Shown here in pieces: positions 25,901-38,885 of a stretch of 64,000 nucleotides of DNA. Within the stretch, counting starts at the first letter, position 1. Every line of letters starts with the position of its first letter. This DNA is from Campylorhamphus procurvoides. Lineage: Eukaryota; Chordata; Aves; Passeriformes; Dendrocolaptidae. The notes beneath the pieces were generated by a model. It saw nothing but the letters and a program-made list of their open reading frames with translations. It did not search any database and had not been told where the DNA came from. The position numbers and the translations under genes were made by a program. The stretch is from NCBI GenBank assembly GCA_013396655.1, contig WBMV01004981.1, forward strand, positions 2,121,015 through 2,185,014. The letters run 5' to 3'.

Positions 25901-26840
25901 CCTGTGAGCTGGAAGAAAAGCTATTTCTCCTTGTGACCTCTTCTGAGCAATTAAACTCTTTTGGAGGAACATACTTTGTCTTCAGTCCTACTCTGTCCCA
26001 GCCACAGTAGAAAGTTAATTCCCACAGGTTTTTTGGAACTGAGAAATTAACAGAAAGAAGAACAGATCTGTAGTTATACAAACAATAAGAACAAGTGTCT
26101 TAAATGCTATTAAAATGTTGTGTAGGAGTCAGGAGTAAGTAAAGTCTTAGGTAATTAGACCCATTATAAGAAGTGTATCTACTACTAAGATGCAAACTGC
26201 TTAGGTAAGACACTCTATAGCTGTAGGACTAACCTTAAGTGTGACTAGGTTTGAGCACGCTGACACAGAAGTTAAAGATTTTTGCCTACGATAGAAAGGT
26301 GGAAAACTGTATAAGTATTTTGGAGGACATTAAAAATTACCTCTCTCCCTAGAAAAAGTAAAGGTAAAGCAGTAAAGCATTTCCAGTGCATACAGTAATA
26401 TTTTACTTTTTTCAGATTTTCATGCAAGTAGACAGGAGCTCTCATGCAGGTCTCAGACATTACACACTACTTCATCTAAAAGTTAGGAAAAGCACATGTA
26501 GCAGCAGTGTGAGCTCTGAATGAACTCTAAAATGTGCTCTGTTGTTCTTATTTCTTCCTGTTGTCTTTGCTCTCCAAATGAAAAAAGAAAGTGGCATTGT
26601 GATGGTGTTACTTACTAAATTTCTGTTGAGTGTACCTAGACTTTGTCCCAGAACTTTTGATGCAGCTTCTTAGTGGTGCTAAGGTCCATCATTCATGAGC
26701 TGCTGCCATTCAGTCTTCTTTTGCTCCTGTGGGGTGGTGGAAGTGCAACATCCACCCACGTGCTGCTGTCAAGCTGTAGTTCAGATAGTGCCAGCATCCC
26801 AGTGGTGCACTCTTGAAATAGGTATTTCGCTGCATAGCTG
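22935..26840. other. Non-coding stretch, no gene seen
   Basis: No gene or transposon was recognised. A GTT/GCT-type triplet patch lies at 23623-23647. A 12-bp direct repeat AGTCTTTGAAAA occurs at 24756-24767 and 24780-24791. Confidence 0.55.
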
Positions 26841-26843
26841 GAC

Positions 26844-26920
26844 TTAGAATTATAATATCATTTAGGTTGGAAAAACCCTGTAATATCATTGTCCAGATGT
26901 TAACCTAGCACTGCCGAAGT
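26844..26920 (-). mobile_element. CR1 LINE 3' end, first half of a split copy
   Basis: Antisense CR1 terminus: TTAGAATTATAATATCATTT then AGGTTGGAAAAACCCTGTAA, running to TAACCTAGCACTGCC at about 26899-26915. The next expected bases of this CR1 subfamily are not found at 26921 but 870 bp further on, at 27791. Confidence 0.82.
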
Positions 26921-27790
26921 GAACGGGTTCAGTTCTGGCATGATCTGCAGCAGAGTGCTCAAGTGTGGTGGACAGGGGGGTTCCCAAACCTGGAAAACTT
27001 CTGGGGGAACTGAGACATCTGCCAGGAGTCTGTCACTTGTGCAACAGTGGCTGATGAGACCTGGTCATGTCAGGAGCAATGGTTGCCAAGACCCCCCACC
27101 ACACACCTATAGAAGAAGTTCCTGGAGTTAAGGATTATCAGGGAGTGGGAGAGCGAAATGAACTACTGGAGTGGCATCCTACCTTTCCTGAGACCAGCAA
27201 GCAAGGGCACATGATATGGAGCATTCCTTATCCGCTCTTTGCCTGGCTGAACTCAATGGATCAGGGGCAATGGTGTCAAGTTCCTGCCCAGTGTAGCAAG
27301 GGCATCTCCTCTGTGACTGCCCCTTCTCCTCAGGTACCCTGGCATAATAGGTACAAACTTGTGGAAGTGGAACCAAACAATGATGAGGGCAATGGTTCAT
27401 CTAGAGTGGTGGTGCCACTGAGGTTAGGTCAGCCTATGCCCTGCATCAAAACTGCTTCCATAAAGCAAAAAAGATGGGTCATTGTCATAGAAGACTATCT
27501 CCTGAGGCCCAATGTGCAGCCTGGACCCATTTCGTGGGAAGTCTGCTGCCTCCTTGGGGCTTGGGTTAAAGACGTGAAGTGAAAGCTTCCTCCCTGCTAT
27601 GCCCTCAGATCATCGTGCATTACTAGTCTAACAGGTGGGCAGCAAGGAAGTTGCAAAAAGAAGCCCAGGGGCGATCAGGAGACACCTCAGGGACTTGGGA
27701 CAACCGGGTAAGAGATCAGGAGCACAGACAGTGTTCTCCTCTGTCCTTCCAGTTGCAGAGAATGCTGAGGGAAGAAACAGGAAGGGGTGG
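26921..27790 (+). mobile_element. Insertion into a CR1 3' end, carrying an esterase-domain relic
   Basis: About 870 bp of GC-richer sequence interrupts the minus-strand CR1 between its 'cactgcc' and 'ccactgaacc' blocks. Its coding strand is plus, opposite to the CR1. Both breakpoints fall inside what should be continuous sequence: the left in the CR1, the right also in the middle of the inserted coding domain. There is no poly(A), no CR1 terminus and no LTR at either edge. A GAAG is present at both junctions (26917-26919 region and 27781-27784) but is too short to prove a target duplication. Confidence 0.6.
27067..27790 (+). pseudogene. Decayed SGNH/GDSL-esterase coding segment, CR1 ORF1-type
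   Basis: Frame 1 is open for 171 codons (27067-27582). It contains the block PSPQVPWHNRYKLVEVEPN (residues 87-105), a linker, and RWVIVIEDYLLR (136-147), then CCLLGAWVKDV (160-170). That order matches the esterase domain found repeatedly in bird CR1-type ORF1 proteins. The oxyanion/nucleophile motif GDS is replaced by EDY (142-144), so the catalytic serine is gone. After the TGA at 27580 the similarity moves to frame 2 (27602 onward: PSDHRALLV, stop TAA at 27629, then QVGSKEVAKRSPGAIRR and SGAQTVFSSVLPVAEN) and stops at 27790, before the catalytic His block. There is therefore one frameshift, two stops, a lost nucleophile and a missing C-terminus, so the copy is not functional. The domain call is firm; assigning it to CR1 rather than another retroelement is from memory. 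Confidence 0.75.
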
Positions 27791-27935
27791 CATCACTGAA
27801 CCGTGTCTGTAAGCACCATAGATATGCATCTTTTAAATACTTCCAGGGATGGTGACTCAACCACTTCCCTGGGCAGTTTTTTGCAGCGCTTGAAAACCCA
27901 ATTACCCAGTACATTTTTTGTGCTTGACCCCAGCA
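27791..27935 (-). mobile_element. CR1 LINE 3' region, second half of a split copy
   Basis: Continues the antisense CR1 broken at 26920: CACTGAACCGTGTCTGTAAG, then TGCATCTTTTAAATACTTCC, GGGATGGTGACTCAACCACT, and TTGCAGCGCTTGAAAACCC at about 27883-27901, fading out near 27935. Together with 26844-26920 it reconstitutes one normal, 5'-truncated CR1. Confidence 0.82.
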
Positions 27936-27939
27936 CAAA

Positions 27940-30900
27940 GGGTAGGGCTTACTCCTTTCTCACTGAGCCATCAGAAGGATTAAAGTTGCAGGCACTGTTT
28001 TGGAATTCAGGTGTAAGCTGGCAGTTGTGGCCAGGCCTTGGACCACCTGAGACAAGGTTACCTCCAGAAGGGCAGTGAACAAGGTAATCCAGGAGCCATA
28101 GAGATTTCCTGATCAGGATTCACATCTAACAAGCCAAGTGGGGATGTCTTTCCATGAGCCAGCTTCACAAAGAATAGTAGATCTCAAAAAGGGATTTTGT
28201 CCAAATTCTTTAAAAAGCACAGTGTCTCATTTGTGCATCCCAAGCAAGCCCCATCCCTGCTGCTGCAGCTTGGTGGCAAGGGGAACCTGTGGACCCCCAC
28301 AGTGGAGGAAGTCACACAGGAGGTGGTTGGCCCTCTATTCTACCCAGCTGACAGTGGCCATAAAAAGGAAAGGCGCATCTATATCTGATATGCAGAAACG
28401 TCAAATATTTCTTCCCTGAATAGTCTCTTTTTGGCCTATTTCAAATGAGGAAAGTACTGCCGGCACCACGTTATTTGAGGAACAATGTTCATAAAAATCT
28501 TGACACTGCTTACTGTCGTATAGGTTTGATTGGTAACATTAGTGGAAAGAAAACAAAATTTATGTAAATAATTCAGTTCTGTTGGAATTACTGAAAAAGG
28601 GAAATATCTCCAAAGCAATAACAGCAAGAAGTTATGTTTATGACAGTACCAGAATTCCTGGGGAAATAGTGCATTAAGTAAACAGAAACCACATTGTGTG
28701 TTGTGTTATCAGGTTTTTTATAGATCAGAAGCTTTTAAACCAAAGAGAATCACACTGTCCCATAAAAGTGAATTCTTTCCTTTTGGCTTAAATATATTTC
28801 CTAGCAGGAAATAGAAGCAGAAGATTGGTGTGAATGTGGAAACGGAATTTAAAAAGAGGAGGTCCACTTACATTATTTCTCTCTATGACCCAAGCTCCGA
28901 GATGTTTATATAGCAATCCTTTGTATGTTGGACAGACAGCTTTTTGTGCATGCTGTTAGACCTACTAGTGTTTTTCTTAAGGAGCCTGATTGCTACTTGA
29001 GCCACAATTTTCAGTGCAATTCATTTTTGTTCAGTTCTAGAATTTATCATGTTAGTGACCTGCTGCCTCTTAGAAGAAAGCAACCTCTTATAGTATTGTT
29101 GAAAACCACTGAGATTCCTTTGTGCTAACTGCATTTGAACAAGCTTCAGTGATTTTGAGAGTTGACTGGTCTTTTGACGGGACTTAGTTTGAAGGGACGT
29201 TTTCTTGTAAACAGCTTCTAGTTTATGAAACACCTCAGGGGAAGTAGGTATATTTTGTTGAAAGAGGGAGAAGGAGTCTGTGAGCTGAATATAATAAGCT
29301 TTTAGCTGAATACAGTAAGCTAAATATAATTGGTTCATATGTCTCTTGGAAAATTATATTCCAGTATTTCCATAGGAATAGAGATGCATCTTTCAGAAAT
29401 GAGGGCCTTTGTTCTGGCACTATGAGCTGTTTGTTATTTACTGGCCCACAGACTTGGATGGGGGGAATGATATCCCTTCCCTGATGAAGCTCCAGACAAC
29501 ACAGGGATGCCAACAGAGAATGAAACCAGGAAGCCACATCACAGCTGTGCAGTTTAATACTGTAAGTGATTGCAGGCAAATGGGTGTAATGTCTTCTCTT
29601 GGACACAACTTGAAGCAGTAACTCTTTTTCTTTCTTCCTTTCTCTTCCTTTCTCTCCTCTTTCATCTTCACTTTATATATTACATATTTATCAGTGATGC
29701 CTTTCTGTGTCACACAGGAACAAATCAGCTAGTTAGATATTGTGGCCATCTGGTCAGCTTTAAGTGAGAAAGCCTGCAACACAACTACCTTGTAGAATGC
29801 TTTGATCCACTAAGCATCAAAATGTAAACTCTGCTTCTTCACAAGCATTTAAATATGTATGTATATATAAACTGATAACAGTCATGTGCCAAAGGAGAAA
29901 AGAAGTTGGAAAATCTGATTATAATGGCAAAAGTCAAGTAACACATAGATGAAACTATTACATGTGACTTGAGTCTCATGAATTGCTGTTGATTCCCAGT
30001 AAGAGCTTTGCAGAATGGCACAATTATTTAGGCCTGTTCAAAGTGGTATGTGGAATGACTCTTCCTCGTTTTAATGAGTAAACAGAAGACCCAAATTCAG
30101 GAGACAAGTTTCTCAGGATTATTCTTACCCCAATTAAATCATCTGTTGCTGTGGTCTGGAGAGAAACTGTTCTGAAGATTTTATCAAATTAAGGAAGAGC
30201 TCCTGGAAGTGTATATATTTTTTCCTCGATGTTTAATCCTGTTTGTAACCTCCCTTTTAAAGTTGTAGTCTTACTAGCTTCTTAAAGCACATCAGTAGTA
30301 GAATTGTTCATTGCTCATTGTAACTGTCAGAAATACGTTTTTAGCATACGGTATCGCCTTCATTTGCCGGAAGCAGATACTTTTGATCATGATTATCCCT
30401 GCAGAATTCCTTTTGTTTGATCACTTGCAGAATGAAGAATCTTTTCCAGTTCAGAGGTCCCAAAAAGTCAGTTTTCTAGTTCATCTTCTTCTCAGGAGAA
30501 TGAGCTTGTTTAAGGTGAAATTCAGTTCTCTGGTCCTGCAGTCTTATGTGATTTTTAGCAGCAAACTTTTTCTCTTCTGACTTTTCTGCAACAGTCTTTT
30601 TTTATAAAGCTTACCTTTGATCTCAGTATGCTTTCACTCTTACAGTGCATTCTGAAGCAAAACTTGGCAACAGCTGTCACAACCTAATGAACAACATCTC
30701 TGAATATCAAATGTAACATGGAGCTCTGTGAGTGTGGTGGCTTGTTCCCAAAAAATGTCAATTCTTTTGCTATGCAGCATGTAGCAAATATAGTGTATTC
30801 AGCCGTCTCCCAATATGTAACTGCGAGTCTGCAGCCTAAAAATAAGACATAACTTTTACAGGTGACAAAAAGCAATAATATTCGGTTGAGGTATTAACGG

Positions 30901-32490
30901 ATGGAAATGTCACCTCTATGTACTTTTTTAGCCTCTGCTCTGCTGGTATCAGCATTTTATAAGAGACAATCTGCATGTTTCTTTTTGATGATTTTCCTCT
31001 CATACATAGCCTTAACGGTGTCAACAGAGAAGATTAAGACAAAAGAGGTTTTCAGTGGCAAAGCAAAACCACAATCTGCTCCACCTTTCCAGAGTTTTGC
31101 AAAGAGAAGTCTATGTCCAATTACCATAACAGAATACCTAAACCATGCAACTAAAAAGAGAATAATTTGGAATTTATAAAAATACAAGAGAAAGACAAAA
31201 ATTGACATTAACAAAAAATGCGAAATGTTTTTAAGCAGCAGGCTTGGCTGGATTTCACTACGCAGAACAGATTTGCTAATTGTGTTTTATTAGTTCAATC
31301 TTGTTTCCTTAGCATGAGAGATTAACAACAGCTATTTTTTTTCCTTCCCCGCTTGGAAGCAGGAGCTCTCCTAGGAGCCTCTCCAGACAAAGTCATATTA
31401 AATAACAGTTTATGAGAGTGGATTGGATAAAATTTGGAGATGATTGATGACAGGATTGCTACTAGTTGTCTGTGGGATATCTCAAGTTTTCAACTGTTCT
31501 GCTGGGAGTACAATGCATAATGCTCCTGCCACATAGATCTCAACAAGGCAGCTCTAGAGAGCCACAATATTTAAAAGTCCCTTTTAAACAGAATATTCAT
31601 AGTGCACTGGAGATAGCTTTGCTAGAGCTGAGCCTTTACAGAAACATCTGTTACTCAAATTTTAGTTTTGTTTTGTACTATTTTGTTGAAGTATATATAT
31701 ATATCTATATTCCACAGCAAAGAATTAAATACTCTTGATTTTTGATAGATCTGTCCCACAATATGATATTCCTATGTAAGCATCTACTCTGAGCATAGAG
31801 GGGGGAGAAAAATGCAATATGAAAACAGAAGTGCTAAATTTAAAAATCTTTGAGATTGTTCATATGCCTGTCCTCAGACCACTCTGTAACTTTTCTGCTT
31901 AGGGCACTAGGTATGTCTGTGGCTACCTTTGAAGCTTAGTGGCTTTGTCCCAAGAATTAAAATAGTATATCTGAAGGTAGACCAGTGCCTGTCTGGGTTT
32001 TTCTGATCACATTATACTCTACTTCAGGGAAGGAAGGTTTGTGGAGAGTAGCTATTGCCTGCTGTAGTGCAGCAGAACTGGGAAGATGCAGAAACCCCAG
32101 CATGGGTCAGACCAAACTGAAAACCAACATTATAAGGATATGGTAAGAATTGCTGGGGGCTTCAAGCAAAGTAAGCTTGGACTAGTCCCTGGAAATACAT
32201 TGGCAGGAAACAGTGTAGCAGTGCCCATCCAGAATATAGATTCAAAAGAAAGCCTTCACTGCTGTTGGATGTGGCTCCTCACTGAAAAATCAGTGTTCCT
32301 AATGCAGAAGTGAAGGTAGGAGAATCAGAAATTTAGGAAGCTTCTTGCTTTGCTGAATTTTTAACTCTTACAAAATGACACTTTCATTCAATACTTATTT
32401 TTGCCAAACATATTTTACAATTCAAATTGTAAGGACTATTTGTATACCTTATTGTCTTTCAGGACAATTATAATTACTGTAGAAACCCCC
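27940..32490. other. Non-coding stretch, no gene seen
   Basis: No exon or RNA gene was recognised. 27940-28420 is more GC-rich than its surroundings and may hold further old repeat sequence, but I cannot name it. A polypyrimidine tract lies at 29619-29671 and a short (AT)n at 31692-31710. Confidence 0.5.
29619..29671 (+). repeat. Polypyrimidine tract
   Basis: Long C/T run with TTTCTTCC and TTTCTCTCC units. Simple low-complexity sequence. Confidence 0.75.
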
Positions 32491-32514
32491 ATTTTAGTGA
32501 TTAGCTTTTTATCA

Positions 32515-32640
32515 ATGGGTCTCAAAGCACTACCTAAAGGAGCTGAGAATTATTAACCCTGTTTTGTGAGTGAGGAAAGGGTCAAAAGATGATGAAGAGG
32601 CTGGCAAAGGACAGAAAGAGTGGAAGAGTGTAACAATGAC
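32515..32640 (+). mobile_element. Possible ancient L2/MIR-type fragment
   Basis: CAAAGCACTACCTAAAGGAG, then TTATTAACCCTGTTTTGTGA and GTGAGGAAAGGGTC resemble the sense end of L2/MIR elements (the 'attattaaccccattttacagatgaggaaac' region). It is short and diverged, so chance similarity is possible. Confidence 0.3.
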
Positions 32641-33715
32641 CAAAATAGGAACAGAGCTAAGGACAAGTCTCATACATTATCCCAGAGGATGTTTTTCCTC
32701 ATTCTTTGCTTTCTAATGGTGTTTTTTTTCTCAAGAATTAATATTCAGGTAATATAATTTAGTTCTGTGTTTTCCACTGACATAGAGAACTGCACAACCT
32801 GAGTTTTATATTTAGTACCGCACTTATGCACTGTACGCTGAGCAGTCTCCCCTTGAAGGCCAGTGTTCTTTACCCAGCTGTTTATGTGCTGAATCAGATA
32901 TTTGCTACATTATACTCCCTAATGCAGAACAAAATTACCTATTGAGTCCTTCCCTTTCCATGAAGATGACTATGCCAAAAACAATAGAATAGTTCAGTTA
33001 TTTGTACCAGTGACAATTATTGAGTCAGATTTGTATGACAAAATGAAGTTTCCTTTCACTTCACGTTTACTATTCTGTTTAAAAGACAATAGATGTTTTT
33101 AATCCAGATGCATATCACCACCAACTAGGTATAAACACCTTCAGAGGTTCATTCAGATCATTAAATCTGAATTGCCTTTTAGAGGTGTCTTTCCCTCTCT
33201 CTTGAATGCAAAGGCAACTTGTGGTGACCAGTATCCAACCCTGAGTGTCTCAGGAAATCCAGACTGGGCAGGAAAGACCTTTTGAGCTGTTTTGGGAGAG
33301 AGAACGTGCCTCCTTTTTTTCTGTATACATGGTTAAACCTGTCAATAAAAAAGTTCAGTAGAGGTTACTTTAGCAGGCTGAAGCCTGTGTGTTCACAGGA
33401 ATGAATCATTCAAGACAATGCTGGTTTTATACAGTGCTCCACAGTGTGTCCTCAGAACGGGGAGAGTTGACATGTTGTTTGAAAAGGTCACTTAAAACCT
33501 ATAGGCAGTTGGAAATTATTAATATTTATTACTTGTCTAAAGAACTTTACGTGATGATATTCCTGAAAACCTGTGAGCTGACAGATAAAACAGATGAAGC
33601 TCCTGGTCTTATCTCTTAGGAACTTTTTTCCTTTTCTTTTCCTTCTTAGAATTTATTCTGTGCATTTTTTTCTAGTTTTGCTGAACAATTTGTAAGTGAA
33701 GGGAAATTATATTAC

Positions 33716-33736
33716 TATAATTATTATTATTATTAT
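33716..33736 (+). repeat. (ATT)n microsatellite
   Basis: About six ATT/TTA units in a row. Confidence 0.85.
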
Positions 33737-35248
33737 TTGGAGCTACACAATTATACTATTAAGGTTAATGATGCCAGCAATTAAAATGCATCTAGTTATT
33801 TGGAAACTGTCAGTTGGGACAAATTGTTCTTTAATGTCTCTACACATGGATTACTTTGATGGGATTGTAGGAAATCCGTAGGTCAGTGCAATATTTCTTG
33901 TTGCTTTTTGCTGTCAGGAAGCTTTCCCTGTTGTCCTTGAAAAGTATTGTAGGAAAGTATAAACCACATTATACCACCCCTTATCTTTCTTATGGGTATT
34001 AGTTACAAATATTCTCATTAACTCTTCGTCAATGAATTATGAACCAGCTATTTATGGTGCAGAATTATAAATTGTCTGTGAGTGTTTGTGCTCTTGTGTT
34101 TCTGGCTCTGAAATTGCCTCTCTTTTTACAAAACCATTAGTTATAAAACATGTCTGGATTTCTAGGGGATGAGTGGGTTTCTCACGTATGCCTTCCAAAT
34201 AAAATTTTCCCTTTCTGGAAGATACTGCATTGCTTGAATTTTTTTTCCTCATGAAAAGTAATTGCAAATATCAGGCAAGTTGCTCAGCTGTGCTTACATG
34301 GAACCATAACTCTACATCCAGTCAATAGATAGGAATACCTATAAGTTCAAAATTTTGCAATCATCGCTTTTAATAAAATCCATGGTATTTAAAACCTGGA
34401 AGGGAAGACCAGTGTTTTCTGCCATTCCAGGGTCTGTTTTGACTGTTCACTAGACACTCAGTAAACATATGTAGTGATACCTGCAGTGCTTTTCCCTAGC
34501 AGATTGTCAGGTTTATATGGGGCAATTAGATGTGACAACATCAACATTTAGAGTGTTGCTTGTATTCCCTGTACTTAGTAAATGGAACAGCTGGTTAATA
34601 CTGATAATACATTGAAATGAACACATGTGGATGCAGAGATACATGCAATTACCTGGGGGATAGTGGACATGGCATGATTTTATAATGCTACTCTCATGCC
34701 AGCTAACAATTAAATGTTAAAAAGAAGGTTTCGTTCATTTCCAGTCTCAAAGTGATAAATCACAATGAAGGATCAATGTCTTGATCTAGGAAACACTTCA
34801 GGTTAAAATGCTATTTGGATGCTTGAAGTTAAGAACAGCAGAGGAAAAAGCCCTGCAAAGTGTAAACTGTAGCTGTAATAGGGGGTAGATGCTCCCCTAC
34901 CCTCTCTGGGAAACTTCCACCAGAAAAAGTAATCACAGAAAAACCCAAAGCATATATTAAACCTTATTTCCAGTACAAGTAAAATACAGTGTTTAAGTGG
35001 GAATGCAGACAGTGGTCTTGAATTAGAGCAGCACTAATGAACTGCTGGTGAGCTTCAGTGGGAACCTATGCAAAGCACCTAATCACAAAGACCTATCTTA
35101 ATTTACCTGCTTGTAGTAAACAGGGTACTTGCTAGAAGTGCTCCATTTCTATGTTCCTTTAAAAGTGGAAATATCTTTTATTGATTCATCCTGCAAAGCA
35201 GAGTAGCTGGAATAGAATAGGTCCAAATGCAGGATTTGGAGAAGTGGT

Positions 35249-35288
35249 TTTTTTTTTCTTTCTTTATATATATATATATATATATATA
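35249..35288 (+). repeat. T-rich run and (TA)n microsatellite
   Basis: A T run, then CTTTCTTT, then about a dozen TA units ending at 35288. Likely length-polymorphic. Confidence 0.9.
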
Positions 35289-38200
35289 CATACCCAGATA
35301 CAACTTCACTGCCAACCTTTCCTTTTTCTTTAAAGGAAAATAAAATCTCGCTAAGGAGTCTTAAAAGCAGTTTGTTTTAGGCAGTGAATCAACGTTCTTT
35401 AGAGTTTTTATGTTTGTTGCAAATACAGATCCGGTTTGCAAGCAGGTCTCTGAACTAGCTCAAGTGTGAATTTTACAAGATTTGAAAAATCCTTCCACTT
35501 TTAATAAGAACTCCAAAAATGGTTTCTTCCCTAAAGGCTAGAAATGCAAACTATTGATTCGTTTTTTGTTTTCCTGAGTAATTGCATAGTTTAACATAAC
35601 TGTCCAGTGAATATTGTTTATTTTGTCTTAATAGTTAATTGCTCATGTGAAACAATTATCCAGGTTTTTGTAACAACTTAGAAATCTGCTTAGGAAAATA
35701 AATACAGTAATTAGAAATTAAAAGTCCTGTTGCTCAGTATAATAACTACATTAGTTTTAAGCAATAAAGTGGAGCTAAGTTTTGTTCCTTAATTACTATT
35801 ATTATTATTTTTCTCAATATGTATGTGCCCCATGCCTATTTCCTGCCTGGGGCATCACATTTGCAGAAGCTGGTCGTAAGACTGTCTCCAGCCAGTTTTG
35901 CATGTACACCATGGTGCATGGTTCATAAAGAACCAGGTGACTGATTACACTGGTAGAATGAAAGGGTAGATGAGAAAACATTTAACTAACCACAGGAAAC
36001 CTAATTATAATCAAGATGAAGTTATATTTTCCCCTAATTTCTGAAATATTTTTGGCAGAATTATTTTTGCATCACTAGCTGTAATTGTTTCTTAAATATA
36101 TGTAAACCTTTTCACAGCTGCAAGTGATGAGAGGAATCATCTTGGGCAAAGGCTCACTTGCAAAGCTACTAATTCTGGATTCTCTAGGGGTGTAGCCTCT
36201 CAGTTAGGCCATACCAGTACTTTTCTCAAGTGCAATTTTTATTTCAAATATATGCATGGGTTTTGGATTTATCAGCACAATGGGTCCAGATCTGAACTTT
36301 GTAGCTGGGCAGACCTGGTTTAGGTACAGGAAAAGTAGTGATCTAGGATCATTAGTGATCCCTACCAAATTAATATCTATCTAGATCCTAATGAAATCTC
36401 ATTCATTTAGCTGGAGTGATGTTTTTAATGAAGCAGAACTAAACTCCAGCTAGGTAGTAAAGCACAGGACTTTCTGTCTATGCTCAACACAGTGCTAAAG
36501 TGCAGTAAATTAGATATGGAGAACTTATGGACAAGTGTGTCTCATAGGTGCAGGATGTTTCTTAGAGTTATGGGTGGGCATTGGCTGTGGGAGGCCTTTC
36601 CTAAAAGGCTTCTGAGTTACTGCCCTCAAGACTGTGACAGGGAGCTCTGCTCAACCATGCTGACCAAGCTCATTACAGGACAGATGAGCAATGACATTAT
36701 CCTGTCATGTTGTGGTCCAGGAGGTCGCAGAGTGCTCACTAGCATGTACCCTGGGGGCAGCTGAACTGCAAGGACACAGGACACTAGCAGTTCCCATTCG
36801 TGCAGGAGGTTGGACATTGGCCAGTCTGATCAAGAAACTTGTGGAACTCTGGCACCCTCAAGATGCTGCTTCAGTCCATCCTTGCATAAGGAGCTGTCCC
36901 TCAACTTCCCATGCAGAGGGTAAAGCTCATCCGAGGAGGGCAAGAATCCCTGTTGATAGAGAGAACACAAATTCGTGTAACATTTTGCCTTTGCATTTTT
37001 AGTCCGCTGCCTCTTTCCCTTTAATTGCTTTTTATTCTGATCTGAGAGGCTTTTCATTAGTTTTGAGTCCCCTTGGCAGTGGCTTGCTAACATCTATGAA
37101 GGGTTTTTGATCTGATAAAAGACACCAAAAAATCGCTTGCCACATGCACCATTTGTATCAGAGGCCATTGAAGAGACTGAATGCTTTTCAGTATCTTCAT
37201 TGAACTTGATGCCACTTTTATGTTTCCTCACTCTGTCTGTTAAGTTTCAGAGGAAGCCAAATTCCTTCACTAAGGGGAGCATATGAAGTAGTTGCCAGTA
37301 ATAAGACTTGAGCCAGAGGATGACAAGTGAACTGAAGCAGCCCAGCAGCAACGCAGTGCGTCAAGGAGATCATTTTAAGGCTATTATTGATCAGGGGAAG
37401 ATGAATGTGTCTTTTAATGGTATTCTTTGGTGTATCATTGATCTTCATAGAGCCCTACCAAGCTGCCTTCGGGTGCTTCACTGAGAGCACTATACGTTGT
37501 AGCCTGTGGCTGTGTAATTTATCACAGTACCGAGCTGCTACTGAGTGCTTCCCTCTCCCTTCAGGTTTTTCCCCAAAAATATGCTTGCTGCACTGGCCCA
37601 GTGGCAGGCTTCTGCTGAACTTCACTTGCATACAGCTTCTCTTTGTTTTCTTGCATCTCTGGTAGGACTGATGAGTGTGCAGTCATGAGTGAGTAAAGCT
37701 TCTGAAATTTAGTTAGAAAGTAGGAGAGTGGTTTGCCCCTTCTATACAGTGAATTGCTTGGAAGTTATGTCTTCTGTTTGTATTTGTTCTCAAAAAGCAG
37801 GGTGTGCTTCAGAACAAACATCAGGATTTCTCCTGGACTGATCAGTCCTGACCCCCTATATCATGCTGACTTCTCCTCTCATGGTCAGAAGGTAGCAAGT
37901 CTCTTCCTGAAGGCAATCCCCAGCAGGAATGGCTTTCAGTTCTAGCTGCTAATTTTTTCAAACAGATTATAAGAATCTATTCTAAAGTTTAGTACATTCT
38001 CTGAATAAAGAACATTTTTAACTTTGTGAACCATAATCATTTCTGTATGGTGCTTTCCTTTTATATGGGAAGTTTTGCGTTTCATACAGCATGAATAAAT
38101 AAATATTGTGCAGTATGGCTTCATGAAGAATCCATATTGTAGAATTGAAAAAAATTGTGATCCCATGCACATTTTCTTGTTAAGGTAACCAGGTAACTCC

Positions 38201-38885
38201 CATGCTGAAATTTAATGCTTCTTTATATGCAGTAAAAATTCATGCCAGTGGTTTGATAACCAATATGGTTTGTATTGTTTCCTGCCATGACATAGAATGA
38301 GGCTGTTTCTGAAAATCTTTTAGTTGAGGGCTATGCATATGGAGAATATTAATTATGCATGTATTCTGGAGGTACCTCTTTTTAAGAAAAATGTCAGATT
38401 TTTTCATAATTTTTGTAGACTTCATTCTAATGCATCAACAAGCCACCACAAATCACACAGATGCATTTATTTGTGCATATTTTGCATTAATGTAGCTTTG
38501 AGACATACTATTTCACAAGAGAATGCATTTAGTATGAATACTTAAATAAAACTTTTCTTAACCAAGAAAGGTAATTAGCTGTGAAGCTCCCAGGAGCATA
38601 CTGTTGAGTTATAGCTGCTAATGACTATGAAAGTGTCAGAAAGTCTTAAAAAGTGTTAAACTGTTATGGACAATCTATATGATACTACTAGGTAACTTAC
38701 TGCATTGTCATTAATTATTTTAAGGTCTAAGTGAAACTGTGGAAGCACTAAAAAATGGTACAATTTTCCCTATTTTAATTTAAAAATGTAATCGTAGACC
38801 TTAAAAACCCTCACATAATCTTTAAAAATTTTTAAAAAACCATACGGTTAATGAAACATTTTTCTCATTGTTGAGGAAAGCTGCA

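Larger units (their letters stand above)
32645..38880. other. Non-coding stretch, no gene seen
   Basis: No gene or RNA was recognised. Microsatellites (ATT)n at 33716-33736 and (TA)n at 35266-35288 are listed separately. A GC-richer patch at 36480-36990 has overlapping open frames but no family signature. Confidence 0.55.

Noticed and set aside
36480..36990. GC-richer patch with overlapping frames that might be an exon or ERV remnant
   Set aside because: Neither frame resembles a protein family I know, and no LTR, splice or CR1 signature borders it.
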